The notes beneath the pieces are model-generated. The model saw only the letters and a list, made by a program, of their open reading frames with translations. It made no database searches and was not told the DNA's origin. Position numbers and translations under genes: made by a program. Positions 26,110 through 35,032 of a stretch of 64,000 nt of DNA are shown piece after piece. The stretch lies in contig CBFIBG010000021.1 in the NCBI GenBank assembly GCA_965660815.1, forward strand, positions 5,534-69,533, written 5' to 3'. Origin of the DNA: Glaciecola sp965660815 (GTDB lineage Bacteria > Pseudomonadota > Gammaproteobacteria > Enterobacterales > Alteromonadaceae). Position 1 is the first letter of the stretch. Each line of letters opens with the position of its first letter.

Positions 26110-27336
26110 CTATTCCAATATTTCGTTTTTTGATAGTACCAAAACCAAACTATCAACTAAGGCGTCTATGTCTTTTTGGGTATGTAGTGCATTAATAATT
26201 ATCCTCAACCTGTCTGTATTGGGCGGAACAGTCGGCGTTCTTATAGCCGGTATCCACAGACCCAACTCAGCCAATTGCTCAGAACAAGTTACTGCTAATT
26301 TGGGATCACCAATAATTAACGGTTGAATGGGGCTTAAAGAAGGTAAAAGTGGCAAAGCGTGAATCTTGGCTTTTTTCACAAAGTAATCGATGTTTTGGTG
26401 TAATTTATCTCTTTCCTCGCCTTGTGCTATTAATGCAAGGCTGGCTCTAGTTGCTCTTAATTGAGCACCACTTAACGCAGTACTATACACATAGTGCTTG
26501 CTCATGTTGACCATATATTGAATAAATTCGTAACTGCCAGCCACAAAGGCCCCAGACGTTCCCAATGCTTTTCCAAAAGTACCCATAACAACGTCAACTA
26601 GTTGTGCGTCTACCTGTGGAGTATCCAGGCTGCCAAAACCAGACTCTCCAATGACCCCAATAGCGTGTGCTTCGTCAACCATTATCCAAGGTTTGATACC
26701 TGAGTTATTTGTATGCTCTCGAGCCATGGTAATCAGGTTTGAGACTTGGCCATTATCGCCATCCATACTGAAAATTCCCTCAGTCGCAAGGAGAATATTT
26801 TTTTGCGTAAGAGCCGACTTCTCAAGAAGCGTTTTAGCATGTTCAAAGTTGTTGTGCTTATATCTGTTCAGTTCCGCTCCACTACTTAAGGCACCATCGA
26901 CAAATGAAGCATGCATTAATTTGTCGCAAATAATATTGCCTTTAGTCTGATTGCTCCTAATACTAGGGGAACTGCCAGGAAATAGAGCGTGACATATTGC
27001 TTGATTAGCTGCAAAACCACTGCTGAAGAGCATCGCGGATGGTTTGTTTAACACTTCGCATAAATCGTCTTCTAACGCTTTATGCTCTGCAGTATAACCG
27101 GTAATGACAGATGAAGCGCCACTGCCGCATCCATATACCGCTAATCCCTCGACATAAGCTTGTGCAACCTGAGGATGCTGGCTAAGCCCCAAATAATCGT
27201 TAGACGCAAAACTAATATAATGATTTTGGTTAATCTCAAGTATGTTGTCTCGATTACTGACGACACAATACCGCTCTCTAAGCAAGTTTTGCTGAGCGCG
27301 CTTTTCTATGGTGTCTGCAATAAAATCAAAGGCCAT
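26110..27336 (-). CDS. bioF: 8-amino-7-oxononanoate synthase
   Basis: PLP-dependent enzyme condensing pimeloyl-ACP with L-alanine, releasing CO2. At 408 residues it is slightly longer than E. coli BioF (384). Motifs are YISFASNDYLGLSQHP, GSGASSVITGYT, EGIFSMDGD, MVDEAHAIGVIGESGFG and the Schiff-base lysine block VMGTFGKALGTSGAF. It starts two bases after the bioB stop and precedes bioC by 7 bases, so it sits inside a tight bioBFCD operon. Identification is firm. Confidence 0.96.
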   Translation of the reverse strand: MAFDFIADTIEKRAQQNLLRERYCVVSNRDNILEINQNHYISFASNDYLGLSQHPQVAQAYVEGLAVYGCGSGASSVITGYTAEHKALEDDLCEVLNKPSAMLFSSGFAANQAICHALFPGSSPSIRSNQTKGNIICDKLMHASFVDGALSSGAELNRYKHNNFEHAKTLLEKSALTQKNILLATEGIFSMDGDNGQVSNLITMAREHTNNSGIKPWIMVDEAHAIGVIGESGFGSLDTPQVDAQLVDVVMGTFGKALGTSGAFVAGSYEFIQYMVNMSKHYVYSTALSGAQLRATRASLALIAQGEERDKLHQNIDYFVKKAKIHALPLLPSLSPIQPLIIGDPKLAVTCSEQLAELGLWIPAIRTPTVPPNTDRLRIIINALHTQKDIDALVDSLVLVLSKNEILE

Positions 27337-27338
27337 AG

Positions 27339-28475
27339 CTATGTATCAGTTGAGACAAGTGATGCTTTGTGCTTCAATGAAGATTGTGTTGCATCAATAA
27401 ATAAATCTTTAGTCGCTTCTTGTTGTATTTCTTCCTGCAAGGCTTGTTCGTATGCTTCGTCTGAATAATTGCGCGTTTTTTCAGTATTAATGCCTAGCTT
27501 GTTAAACAACTGCACGTCTTCATGGGTATCAGGATTAGAAGTGGTAAGCAATTTGCAACCGTAAAAAATAGAGTTCGCTCCAGCCATAAAGCACAAAGCC
27601 TGTATCTGTTCATTCATAGATTCGCGACCCGCAGACAAACGCACATAAGATTTGGGCATAATAATTCTAGCAACCGCAATAGTTCTTATGAATTCAAAAG
27701 GTTCTAAATCATCAACACTGTCCAGCGGAGTGCCTTTCACTTTGACCAACATATTTATTGGGACACTTTCTGGATGGTGAGGTAAATTTGCAAGTTGGCG
27801 TAACAGCCCAGAACGGTCATTGGAGCTCTCACCCATACCAACAATTCCGCCTGAACAAACGTGCATTCCCGCTGCGCGGACATTGTCTAGAGTATCAAGC
27901 CTGTCTTGGTAGCTTCGTGTGGTAATTATGTCTGAGTAATACTCAGGTGACGTGTCTAAATTGTGATTATAATAGTCTAAACCTGCCTGTTTCAATGCAA
28001 GTGCTTGTTCTCTGGTAAGCATTCCCAATGTCATACAGGTTTCAAGCCCAAGTTTTTTAACTTCTTTCACCATATCAGTGACGTATGGCATATCTTTGTC
28101 TTTCGGATTACGCCAAGCCGCCCCCATGCAGAAACGAGTTGATCCAGCCGCTTTAGCTTCTTTTGCTCGCTGAATTACTTTTTCAATCTCAAGTAATCGT
28201 TCTTTTTCTAAGCCGGTATCGTATCGAGCGCTTTGTGGGCAATACTTGCAATCTTCAGGACAAGCGCCCGTTTTAATTGATAAAAGTGTGCTCACTTGAA
28301 CCTGGTTTGGGTCAAAGTATTGGCGATGAACAGTTTGCGCTTTAAATAACAAATCGTTGAAAGGCAATGCGAATAAATCGTTAATTTCTTTTATGGTCCA
28401 ATCATGACGGATACCTGAATCATCAGCGCTAGACGGATTATCTATCATTGAAGAATTATTTTGTATGTTGGACAT
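27339..28475 (-). CDS. bioB: Biotin synthase
   Basis: Radical-SAM enzyme inserting sulfur into dethiobiotin. The 378-residue protein has the [4Fe-4S] motif CPEDCKYCPQ (Cys72, Cys76, Cys79), GGIVGMGES, and the [2Fe-2S]-linked RLSAGRESMN segment with its conserved arginine. The C-terminus is extended by roughly 30 residues rich in Glu, Gln and Ser compared with E. coli (346). It is the first gene of bioBFCD, divergent from bioA across a short control region with candidate BirA sites. Identification is firm. Confidence 0.97.
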   Translation of the reverse strand: MSNIQNNSSMIDNPSSADDSGIRHDWTIKEINDLFALPFNDLLFKAQTVHRQYFDPNQVQVSTLLSIKTGACPEDCKYCPQSARYDTGLEKERLLEIEKVIQRAKEAKAAGSTRFCMGAAWRNPKDKDMPYVTDMVKEVKKLGLETCMTLGMLTREQALALKQAGLDYYNHNLDTSPEYYSDIITTRSYQDRLDTLDNVRAAGMHVCSGGIVGMGESSNDRSGLLRQLANLPHHPESVPINMLVKVKGTPLDSVDDLEPFEFIRTIAVARIIMPKSYVRLSAGRESMNEQIQALCFMAGANSIFYGCKLLTTSNPDTHEDVQLFNKLGINTEKTRNYSDEAYEQALQEEIQQEATKDLFIDATQSSLKHKASLVSTDT

Positions 28476-28495
28476 GCTTAGCTCGCTTAAAAAAA

Positions 28496-28504
28496 GGTTT
28501 ACAG
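28496..28504. promoter_or_regulatory. Isolated BirA-type half-site between bioB and bioA
   Basis: GGTTTACAG matches the BirA half-site GGTTTACAA in 8 of 9 positions. No matching TTGTAAACC half is found 15-16 bases away on either side, so only half an operator is present. Confidence 0.3.
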
Positions 28505-28542
28505 ATATAAAATTAATCCATAGTCTATGTCGACCTGCATAA

Positions 28543-28575
28543 TTGTCAATGCAATTAAAGTTTCATCATTTACTA
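28543..28575. promoter_or_regulatory. Degenerate BirA operator candidate upstream of bioA
   Basis: TTGTCAATG (28543-28551) and CATTTACTA (28567-28575) are separated by exactly 15 bases, the BirA spacing. Each half matches the consensus in 6 of 9 positions, and the halves are 7 of 9 symmetric to each other. It ends 11 bases before the proposed bioA TTG start and could block translation initiation or a promoter there. Confidence 0.3.
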
Positions 28576-28586
28576 TAGGTTATATT

Positions 28587-29873
28587 TTGAGCAATACTGA
28601 CAATGATATTGAGTTTGACAAACGGCATATTTGGCATCCTTATACTTCATCCACTAACCCGCTGCCTTGTTACGAAGTGACCCACGCAAAGGGGACTAAA
28701 TTAACCTTAGGCGACAACAGACAGGTGGTGGATGGAATGTCGTCTTGGTGGGCAGCGATCCATGGCTATAATCACCCAACACTTAATCAAGCAGCGCATG
28801 CTCAAATTGAACAGTTTTCTCATGTAATGTTTGGCGGCCTAACTCATCAACCCGCCATTCAATTATCAAGGAAATTAATTGACATCACACCTGAAGGGTT
28901 AAACCGGGTTTTCTTAGCAGACTCAGGCTCAGTCTCGGTAGAAGTCGCAATTAAGATGGCCATTCAGTATTGGGCTTGTCAGGGGCGTGCAGAAAAATCT
29001 AAGTTAGTCGCACCTAGGAATGGGTATCATGGAGATACGTTTGCGGCTATGTCGGTTTGCGATCCAATCAATGGTATGCATTCACTATTTAAAAAGAGCT
29101 TAATTCAGCACTTTTTCGCGCCCGCGCCGCAAACTCGCTTTGGTAACAGTTGGAATCCTGATGATATCGCTCCAATGAGAGAAATATTTGAACGCCATCA
29201 CCATGAAATTGCAGCCTTAATTCTAGAACCCATTGTTCAAGGCGCAGGAGGCATGCGTTTATATCATCCACACTATGTAAAAGCATGCAGAGAGTTATGC
29301 GATGAATTTGATATTTTAATGATTTGCGATGAGATTGCGACAGGATTCGGGCGGACTGGTGAACTATTTGCTTGTGATCACGTGAACGTTTCGCCTGATA
29401 TTATGTGCTTAGGAAAAGCATTAACCGGTGGCTACATGACGCTTGCTGCCACGCTATGCACTGATGATGTTGCACAGGGAGTTTGTGAAAACTCTCCTGG
29501 TGTGTTTATGCATGGCCCTACTTTCATGGGCAATCCCCTTGGCTGCGCGGTTGCCAACGCAAGTATAGAGACATTATTGGCCTCAAATTGGAAGGAGGAT
29601 GTAGCCAATATTCATGACCAACTTTTTCAAGAGCTAGGAGAACTTAAACACCATAAAGCAGTGGCAGACGTCAGAACTTTGGGAGCGATTGGCGTAGTTG
29701 AAATGAAGCAAGCCGTCAATGTCGGCAAAATTCAAAAAGTCTTCGTTGATAATAATGCTTGGATCCGCCCTTTTGGCAAATTGATTTACCTTATGCCCCC
29801 TTTTATTTGTTCCAAAAACGATATTTCCACATTAACTTATGCCATTAAAAAGGGCATCGCTGATTGTTATTAA
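28587..29873 (+). CDS. bioA: Adenosylmethionine-8-amino-7-oxononanoate aminotransferase
   Basis: PLP enzyme transferring the amino group of SAM to 8-amino-7-oxononanoate, giving 7,8-diaminopelargonate. I choose the TTG at 28587: AGGT lies six bases upstream, and the resulting 428-residue protein aligns almost residue for residue with E. coli BioA (429) from FDKRHIWHPYTS onward. The ATG at 28527 would add 20 unlike residues and place coding sequence over the bio control region. Motifs are MSSWWAAIHGYNHP, LICDEIATGFGRTG and the lysine block CLGKALTGGYM. It is divergent from bioBFCD, as in E. coli. Confidence 0.95.
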   Translation: MSNTDNDIEFDKRHIWHPYTSSTNPLPCYEVTHAKGTKLTLGDNRQVVDGMSSWWAAIHGYNHPTLNQAAHAQIEQFSHVMFGGLTHQPAIQLSRKLIDITPEGLNRVFLADSGSVSVEVAIKMAIQYWACQGRAEKSKLVAPRNGYHGDTFAAMSVCDPINGMHSLFKKSLIQHFFAPAPQTRFGNSWNPDDIAPMREIFERHHHEIAALILEPIVQGAGGMRLYHPHYVKACRELCDEFDILMICDEIATGFGRTGELFACDHVNVSPDIMCLGKALTGGYMTLAATLCTDDVAQGVCENSPGVFMHGPTFMGNPLGCAVANASIETLLASNWKEDVANIHDQLFQELGELKHHKAVADVRTLGAIGVVEMKQAVNVGKIQKVFVDNNAWIRPFGKLIYLMPPFICSKNDISTLTYAIKKGIADCY

Positions 29874-30097
29874 ACATTGGCACTCAACCTCATCTAACCT
29901 GTTGATTTAACCAAACTGTTTAATAACAAGATTATGACCACACTTGATGTAAACCTCCCACTAGCAACACTACAGCGTCGATATGTACGTTAATTTCAAT
30001 TTATAAGCATGGGCAAAGTTTGTTTTATGACCCTGATCCAACCTGCTACACTATATACTATAGTTTAAAAAACGAACTGAACAAAGAAGGAGAAAAT

Positions 30098-30859
30098 ATG
30101 AGTAATCGCCCCGACTTCTTAGAGGGTATCTCTCCACATCATGGTGAAGTAGTCCCTAAACTGTTCGATGACGATATGTTGAAAGCCTTAACAAATAAAC
30201 TCCATGCTATGCCAAATGGAGAAACTTGGTATTCAGATATTTATAAAAAGGCAATCTATGGCCCTATGTTGTTTCGTGATAAGAAACTGAATATTCAGGA
30301 AAAAATAGAGACACTATTACCGAATTATTATGTTTTGGCGGACCTTTATTTGGAAAAGACGCCAGATGATCGAGGCTTTCCATTTCACACTGATTTTGAC
30401 TCTATAGGCTTTATGGAACGCCCGGAAGATATGTTGACCGTATGGATCCCACTTGTGCCGGTCAAAACTGCAGGCAGCGGGCAGTTATCAATTGTGATGC
30501 AAGAAGGTGCCATTAGGTTGTCACTGATAAGAGAAGCCATACAGCTTCATAGTTTAGTGCGTATAACAGACCCATCAGTACCTGCACACGGACAGTTTCA
30601 TATATCACAACAAGAGTTAGATTATCTTGAAAAAACTAAATTTACACCTTCCCTAGATGCCGGCGATGCCTTGTTATTTTGCAATGCCTTTTTTCATAAA
30701 TCGGAAGATATCACCAAGGGTAGTCGGGCCGCCTATATTTTACGTGTTGTCCCCAAAAACGCAAAATTCAGCAAGACTCGCCTGCTCGCTTTGAAAAAGC
30801 TTGGGCAAAACTTAGACGTGGTAAATGAATTACTTAACCGCCATTTTCCTGAAAATTGA
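30098..30859 (+). CDS. Phytanoyl-CoA dioxygenase (PhyH) family protein
   Basis: Probable Fe(II)/2-oxoglutarate-dependent oxygenase, 253 residues. ATG 30098 has AAGGAG directly upstream. Metal ligands are visible as His97-X-Asp99 in FHTDFDS and distal His200 in FFHKSED. Arg210 in GSRAAYILRVV is placed to bind 2-oxoglutarate, so the enzyme looks competent. LTVWIPLVPVKTAGSGQLSI matches the PhyH beta-strand region between HXD and the distal His. It is a single gene after bioA, with no operon partner to point to a substrate. Function is unknown beyond family. Members of this family hydroxylate diverse small molecules, so substrate guesses are not warranted. Confidence 0.7.
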   Translation: MSNRPDFLEGISPHHGEVVPKLFDDDMLKALTNKLHAMPNGETWYSDIYKKAIYGPMLFRDKKLNIQEKIETLLPNYYVLADLYLEKTPDDRGFPFHTDFDSIGFMERPEDMLTVWIPLVPVKTAGSGQLSIVMQEGAIRLSLIREAIQLHSLVRITDPSVPAHGQFHISQQELDYLEKTKFTPSLDAGDALLFCNAFFHKSEDITKGSRAAYILRVVPKNAKFSKTRLLALKKLGQNLDVVNELLNRHFPEN

Positions 30860-30970
30860 CAAATTTTCATTTGCATTCGAACTTGCTGTTATTGATTTAA
30901 TCAATCAAAAACTCAACTTATTGAATGATATGCGCAGTATAACATTGCGAACAAATAGGTTAATGGGTTA

Positions 30971-31390
30971 CTACACCGACATGTAAATGGTGACCAAACT
31001 AGTGATCGATATGACTAAGAGAATTATGATGTTGATACCAAACCTATCGTTTTTTCTTCGGTTTCGTCTACTTCTCAAGACTATAGTCACTATAGTAACT
31101 AACAAGCAAATTTGAAGCAGCATAAGCAGTTCATCAAGCAACTCTTCTGACCACGTTTCGCGGCCTTCAATGCCCCAATAATTCTGCACGCCTGCAATGA
31201 AATCTGGTCGTGCATAGTGCAGTAAAATAATCGCTATAATAAGCACAATCCAAGCAAAAATATTCAGCCCAACGACCACTCTATAAAGCGCGTCATTCTT
31301 GCGAGACTTTAAGCGACGTTCCGTGATCCGCTGTGGCATAAATAATTCAGTCTCATCAAGTTTTGATTGATCATTTAACTTATTTTGCAT
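30971..31390 (-). CDS. Membrane protein of unknown function, three predicted helices
   Basis: A 139-residue protein with a basic N-terminal region (PQRITERRLKSRKNDALYR) and three hydrophobic segments at about 37-60, 88-106 and 118-138. The middle loop is short and acidic (NYWGIEGRETWSEELLDELL). Basic residues flank the helices (VLRSRRNRRKNDR between helices 2 and 3), giving a clear inside-positive pattern. No family was recognised. It is divergent from asnS, whose promoter lies upstream, and convergent with the PhyH gene. Likely real on codon content and topology. Confidence 0.6.
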   Translation of the reverse strand: MQNKLNDQSKLDETELFMPQRITERRLKSRKNDALYRVVVGLNIFAWIVLIIAIILLHYARPDFIAGVQNYWGIEGRETWSEELLDELLMLLQICLLVTIVTIVLRSRRNRRKNDRFGINIIILLVISITSLVTIYMSV

Positions 31391-31431
31391 AGTAATATTC
31401 TTTTTTTCTTCGACTTATTAAGTATAGCCTA

Positions 31432-31460
31432 GTGTCATAGTAGTTTTAGTACAGTATACT
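31432..31460 (+). promoter_or_regulatory. Sigma70-like promoter candidate for asnS
   Basis: GTGTCA (31432-31437) and TATACT (31455-31460) are separated by 17 bases. It lies about 92 bases upstream of the asnS start, in the gap between divergent genes. Confidence 0.35.
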
Positions 31461-31552
31461 ATTGTTAAAAATTCACAAAAAATAAATTAGTTGGCATAAA
31501 AGTGAATTTCACTAAATTCATAAACTTAAATTAAGCACACTGGAGAATACAC

Positions 31553-32950
31553 ATGAGCATAGCGCCAGTCGCCGATGTTTTGGCTGGAAAATACGAAGTG
31601 GGAAGTACGGTAACTGTTAATGGTTGGGTGAGAACAAAACGCGATTCTAAGGCTGGATTATCTTTCGTTGCATTACACGACGGCAGTTGCTTCGATCCAG
31701 TTCAAGTTATTGCATTGAAAGACCTTGCTAACTACGAAGACATTACAAAACTTACTACTGGCTGTTCGCTAAGTGCTACGGGTGTTGTAAAACCATCTCA
31801 AGGTAAAGGGCAAGCCCTCGAAATTGAAGCTACCAATGTCAACATTTTAGGATGGGTTGAAAATCCAGATACCTATCCCATGTCTGCAAAACGTCATACT
31901 ATCGAGTATTTGCGAGAGTACGCTCATTTACGCCCACGAACCAACTTGATTGGAGCCGTAGCAAGAGTCAGAAATACTGTATCGCAAGCTATTCATAGAT
32001 TTTTTCACGAAAATGGCTATATGTGGGTGCCTACTCCAATACTAACCGCCTCGGACACCGAAGGGGCGGGAGAAATGTTTAGAGTGTCTACTCTTGATAT
32101 GCAAAATCTTCCGTTGACTGATGATTCAAGCATAGATTATTCAAAAGACTTTTTCGGAAAAGAAACCTTTCTTACGGTTTCAGGACAACTCAACGTGGAA
32201 ACATATTGCTCTGCAATGTCTAAAGTATATACCTTTGGCCCTACTTTCAGAGCTGAAAACTCCAACACCAGTAGGCATTTAGCTGAGTTTTGGATGATCG
32301 AGCCAGAAGTTGCCTTTGCTGATTTGTCTACCATTGCCGAACTATCTGAGAAAATGCTCAAATACGTAGTACAAGCATTACTGGCGGAAAGAGCGGACGA
32401 CATGGCGTTCTTCCAACTAAGAGTCGATAAAAACGTGATCGATCGTTTAACTAATTTGGTGAATTCAGAGTTTGTCAGAATGGATTACACCGACGCCATT
32501 GATATATTGCAAAAAAGCGGTAAAACATTTGAATTCCCTGTTGAATGGGGGGTCGATTTATCGTCAGAGCACGAGAGATATATTGCAGAAGAACACGTTG
32601 GTGCTCCAGTAATTATGCAAAACTACCCTAAAGACATAAAGGCATTTTATATGCGGATTAATGACGACGGTAAAACCGTCGCCGCCATGGACGTCCTTGC
32701 TCCAGGTATAGGTGAGATCATCGGAGGCTCACAGCGCGAGGAACGCCTCGATGTATTCGACAAAAGGTTGAAAGAGATGAACTTAAGTCCTGAAGACTAT
32801 GCTTGGTATAGAGACTTACGACGTTACGGAACCGTCCCTCATGCTGGGTTTGGTCTTGGCTTTGAGCGTTTGCTTGCATACGTAACGGGCGTTCAAAATG
32901 TGAGAGATCTTATTCCATTCCCAAGAACACCTGGCAATGCAAACTATTAA
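31553..32950 (+). CDS. asnS: Asparaginyl-tRNA synthetase
   Basis: Class IIb aminoacyl-tRNA synthetase charging tRNA-Asn, 465 residues (E. coli AsnS 466). It has an N-terminal OB-fold anticodon-binding domain (about 15-105, with VTVNGWVRTKRDSKAGLSFVALHDGS). The catalytic domain carries motif 2 FRAENSNTSRHLAEFWMIEPE and motif 3 GFGLGFERLLAYVTGVQNVRDLIPFPRTPG. Start ATG 31553 has GGAG nearby. It is a single gene. Identification is firm. Confidence 0.98.
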   Translation: MSIAPVADVLAGKYEVGSTVTVNGWVRTKRDSKAGLSFVALHDGSCFDPVQVIALKDLANYEDITKLTTGCSLSATGVVKPSQGKGQALEIEATNVNILGWVENPDTYPMSAKRHTIEYLREYAHLRPRTNLIGAVARVRNTVSQAIHRFFHENGYMWVPTPILTASDTEGAGEMFRVSTLDMQNLPLTDDSSIDYSKDFFGKETFLTVSGQLNVETYCSAMSKVYTFGPTFRAENSNTSRHLAEFWMIEPEVAFADLSTIAELSEKMLKYVVQALLAERADDMAFFQLRVDKNVIDRLTNLVNSEFVRMDYTDAIDILQKSGKTFEFPVEWGVDLSSEHERYIAEEHVGAPVIMQNYPKDIKAFYMRINDDGKTVAAMDVLAPGIGEIIGGSQREERLDVFDKRLKEMNLSPEDYAWYRDLRRYGTVPHAGFGLGFERLLAYVTGVQNVRDLIPFPRTPGNANY

Positions 32951-33115
32951 CTGAAAAATATGTAAAAGTAGGGCTATTTACAGGATAGATTTGAAATTCA
33001 GAGCTCGAAACTGTCTAAAAATAGTGTTGCTTTATGCTAACTTTGGTTGAAATAACAATTTCACGCTTACACTGAGTAACCATAGAGTTTGCCTCCCTAC
33101 TTTTATGGTGCTGTA

Positions 33116-33196
33116 GTGAACGCATCTGCCCCAGCTATGTTAAGTCTTTTAGTTCTTGGCGGTCTTAGCCTAGTGGCAAGAAAAAAGCTTTCATAA
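33116..33196 (+). pseudogene. Orphan PEP-CTERM-like C-terminal tail, gene remnant or tiny frame
   Basis: The frame reads VNASAPAMLSLLVLGGLSLVARKKLS then stops: a (V)xAPA motif, a hydrophobic helix and a basic end, as in PEP-CTERM sorting tails of Alteromonadales proteins (typical V[PS]xPA/xAPA then about 17 hydrophobic residues then RRK). Upstream in the same frame only about 10 further codons are open before TAG at 33083-33085, so there is no protein body. It is most likely the 3' remnant of a deleted or decayed PEP-CTERM gene between asnS and the diguanylate cyclase gene. An alternative is a short intact peptide gene with the GTG start at 33116, but no ribosome site is seen. Confidence 0.55.
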
Positions 33197-33459
33197 CTAG
33201 CAATTGAATGACCAGTCCTAAAGTAAGTTGACGCTTATTTTAGGATGGGTCAAGGCTAATCGCACTGAAGTGAAATTTACAACAAGACTCTTATTGTCTG
33301 CTATTATATTGAATTCACTTCTCTGGTTTTAAAAACGCATTATATACAACGGTTCTCAATCAATATCGCTCTGTCTAAAAGTAAGCTGTAACAAAACAGT
33401 ACTTTATGACCTTAATTCCTTTATACTGAACCTGTATGATTTTTTAAAGCGAAAAGTTT
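33197..33459. other. Intergenic region before the diguanylate cyclase gene, holding an inverted repeat
   Basis: This continues the non-coding gap that runs from the asnS stop to 33459. The first part, 32951-33115, shows no gene apart from the short in-frame lead into the PEP-CTERM remnant. This part holds the inverted repeat at 33217-33244, and I see nothing else coding in it. Confidence 0.5.
33217..33244. repeat. Imperfect 11-bp inverted repeat
   Basis: CCTAAAGTAAG (33217-33227) and CTTATTTTAGG (33234-33244) form an 11-bp stem with a 6-base loop; the one non-Watson-Crick position is a G-U pair in the + strand RNA. It lies 20 bases after the PEP-CTERM-like tail. No U-tract follows, so it is more likely a leftover 3'-end structure or regulatory element than a strong terminator. 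Confidence 0.6.
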
Positions 33460-34800
33460 ATGCATTTAGGCATTCGTACAAAACTGGTGTGCTTGTTTTT
33501 CTTAATATCAGCGATCGTTGCCGCTAATTTTTTGTTAATTAGATACATAGAAAACGAGACGTCTGAGCACCTTAAACGGGTAAATCGTAAGCATGAAGTC
33601 ATCTTTTCTAGTGAGCGGTTTTTAGGCGCTATTCGCGATGCTGAAACAGGACAACGGGGCTATCTACTTACTCAGGATCCTAAGTATCTTGTTCCCTACG
33701 ATTATGGTGTGCAACTGGCATTCGAGGAATTTACTGCTTTATTAACCTTGACTCTAGAGAATTCAGCGCAACAACAATCGCTAAAGCGCATAGAAAATTT
33801 AAAAAAAGAGAAATTTGCCGAACTCGCTCAAACTATCTTATTAGTAAGTGAAGGTAAGATTGAAAACGCGCTAGCGATCGTTAAAGGTGATGAAGGTCAG
33901 CGTTTAATGGAGTTAATTCGCGCCGAAATGGACCAGTTCCAAACACGAGAAGCGCAGTTGCTAACACAAAGCAAAAATGAATATCAACAGAGTCAAGAGT
34001 TGCTCCGTTTTTTGTTTGGCTGTGAAGTATTACTGCTTATATTGCTCATTTTGTTCATGTCGTTATATATACAGCGAAAATTAATTATTCCCCTATACTC
34101 GATGGTAAAAGCAACCAAAGGTATAGAGTCTGGCGCACAAGAATTGACGCTTAACCCTAATAAAATGACGGATGAAATGGCTGAGTTGGCGCAGTCAATT
34201 ATTGTGATGCATGAATCAATTAAAGAACGTACAAAAGATCTACAGGACTTATCCGAAGAATTAGAGAAAGAGAGGGATATAGCAGTTTTATCATCAGTGA
34301 CCGATTCATTAACTGGGCTTTATAACCGACGCCAGTTTCAAGAAATTGGGAATAACGAATATAATCGGTCACGTAGAGAAGGCAATTATTTCCATTTGAT
34401 TATTATGGATATTGACTATTTTAAAGAGATCAATGATCAATATGGGCATGCTTACGGAGATGAAGTTTTACAAAAGGTCGCTAAATGCTTAAAAACCAGT
34501 GCCCGTCGTCCAAATGACTTTGTCTTTAGAATTGGTGGGGAGGAATTTGTTTACCTTACGTCAGACGAAAATAAATACGCGGCTGATTATGCACAAATGA
34601 TACGCACGGACGTGGAAGCACTACTTATACCTAATCCGGCAAGCAACGTCAGCGATTTTCTTACTATGTCGTTAGGATTAGTTACTTCAGAGCCTAATGG
34701 GAGTGAGAGTTTTAAGGAGCTTCTTATCAAAGCGGATAAGCGTCTTTACCTAGCCAAACGCTCAGGCCGTAATTGTGTTGTGTCGTCTAATAAAGAGTGA
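33460..34800 (+). CDS. CHASE3-HAMP-GGDEF diguanylate cyclase
   Basis: Membrane-bound sensor enzyme making cyclic di-GMP, 446 residues. TM1 (about 10-28) leads to a periplasmic CHASE3 domain with RFLGAIRDAETGQRGYLLT (about 53-71). TM2 is about 184-204, and a HAMP linker with a coiled helix follows (about 206-275). The GGDEF domain has DSLTGLYNRRQF, metal-binding Asp317 in MDIDYFK and the active-site GGEEF at 359-363. The inhibitory I-site RPND (Arg350-Asp353) lies five residues before GGEEF, so feedback control is intact. Single gene with no EAL partner nearby. Signal unknown. Confidence 0.93.
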   Translation: MHLGIRTKLVCLFFLISAIVAANFLLIRYIENETSEHLKRVNRKHEVIFSSERFLGAIRDAETGQRGYLLTQDPKYLVPYDYGVQLAFEEFTALLTLTLENSAQQQSLKRIENLKKEKFAELAQTILLVSEGKIENALAIVKGDEGQRLMELIRAEMDQFQTREAQLLTQSKNEYQQSQELLRFLFGCEVLLLILLILFMSLYIQRKLIIPLYSMVKATKGIESGAQELTLNPNKMTDEMAELAQSIIVMHESIKERTKDLQDLSEELEKERDIAVLSSVTDSLTGLYNRRQFQEIGNNEYNRSRREGNYFHLIIMDIDYFKEINDQYGHAYGDEVLQKVAKCLKTSARRPNDFVFRIGGEEFVYLTSDENKYAADYAQMIRTDVEALLIPNPASNVSDFLTMSLGLVTSEPNGSESFKELLIKADKRLYLAKRSGRNCVVSSNKE

Positions 34801-35032
34801 GTCATACCTCATTTTTAATTGATACAGACTCGCCATTAATGGCTTTCTTGGTCTATATATGGGCTTAATAATGACCATTGCCAAGCCTCTATTTAAAGTC
34901 ACTCATCATGGCTTAAGCATTAAATGGTGACTTTGTTCGAAAAGTGGATGCTCAAATGTAATATTATCTTGCTTAAATTAACGAATCAAAATAAATAACA
35001 TTTATTGTATATTTTTGTTGTCCCTAGGCTCA

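Noticed and set aside
32970..32995. TGTAAA/TTTACA inverted repeat just after asnS, as a terminator
   Set aside because: Stem is only 5-6 bp AT-rich and no U-tract follows.
34832..34843. GCCATTAATGGC palindrome followed by TTTCTT after the diguanylate cyclase gene
   Set aside because: Only a 4-bp stem with a 4-base loop; too weak to call a terminator.
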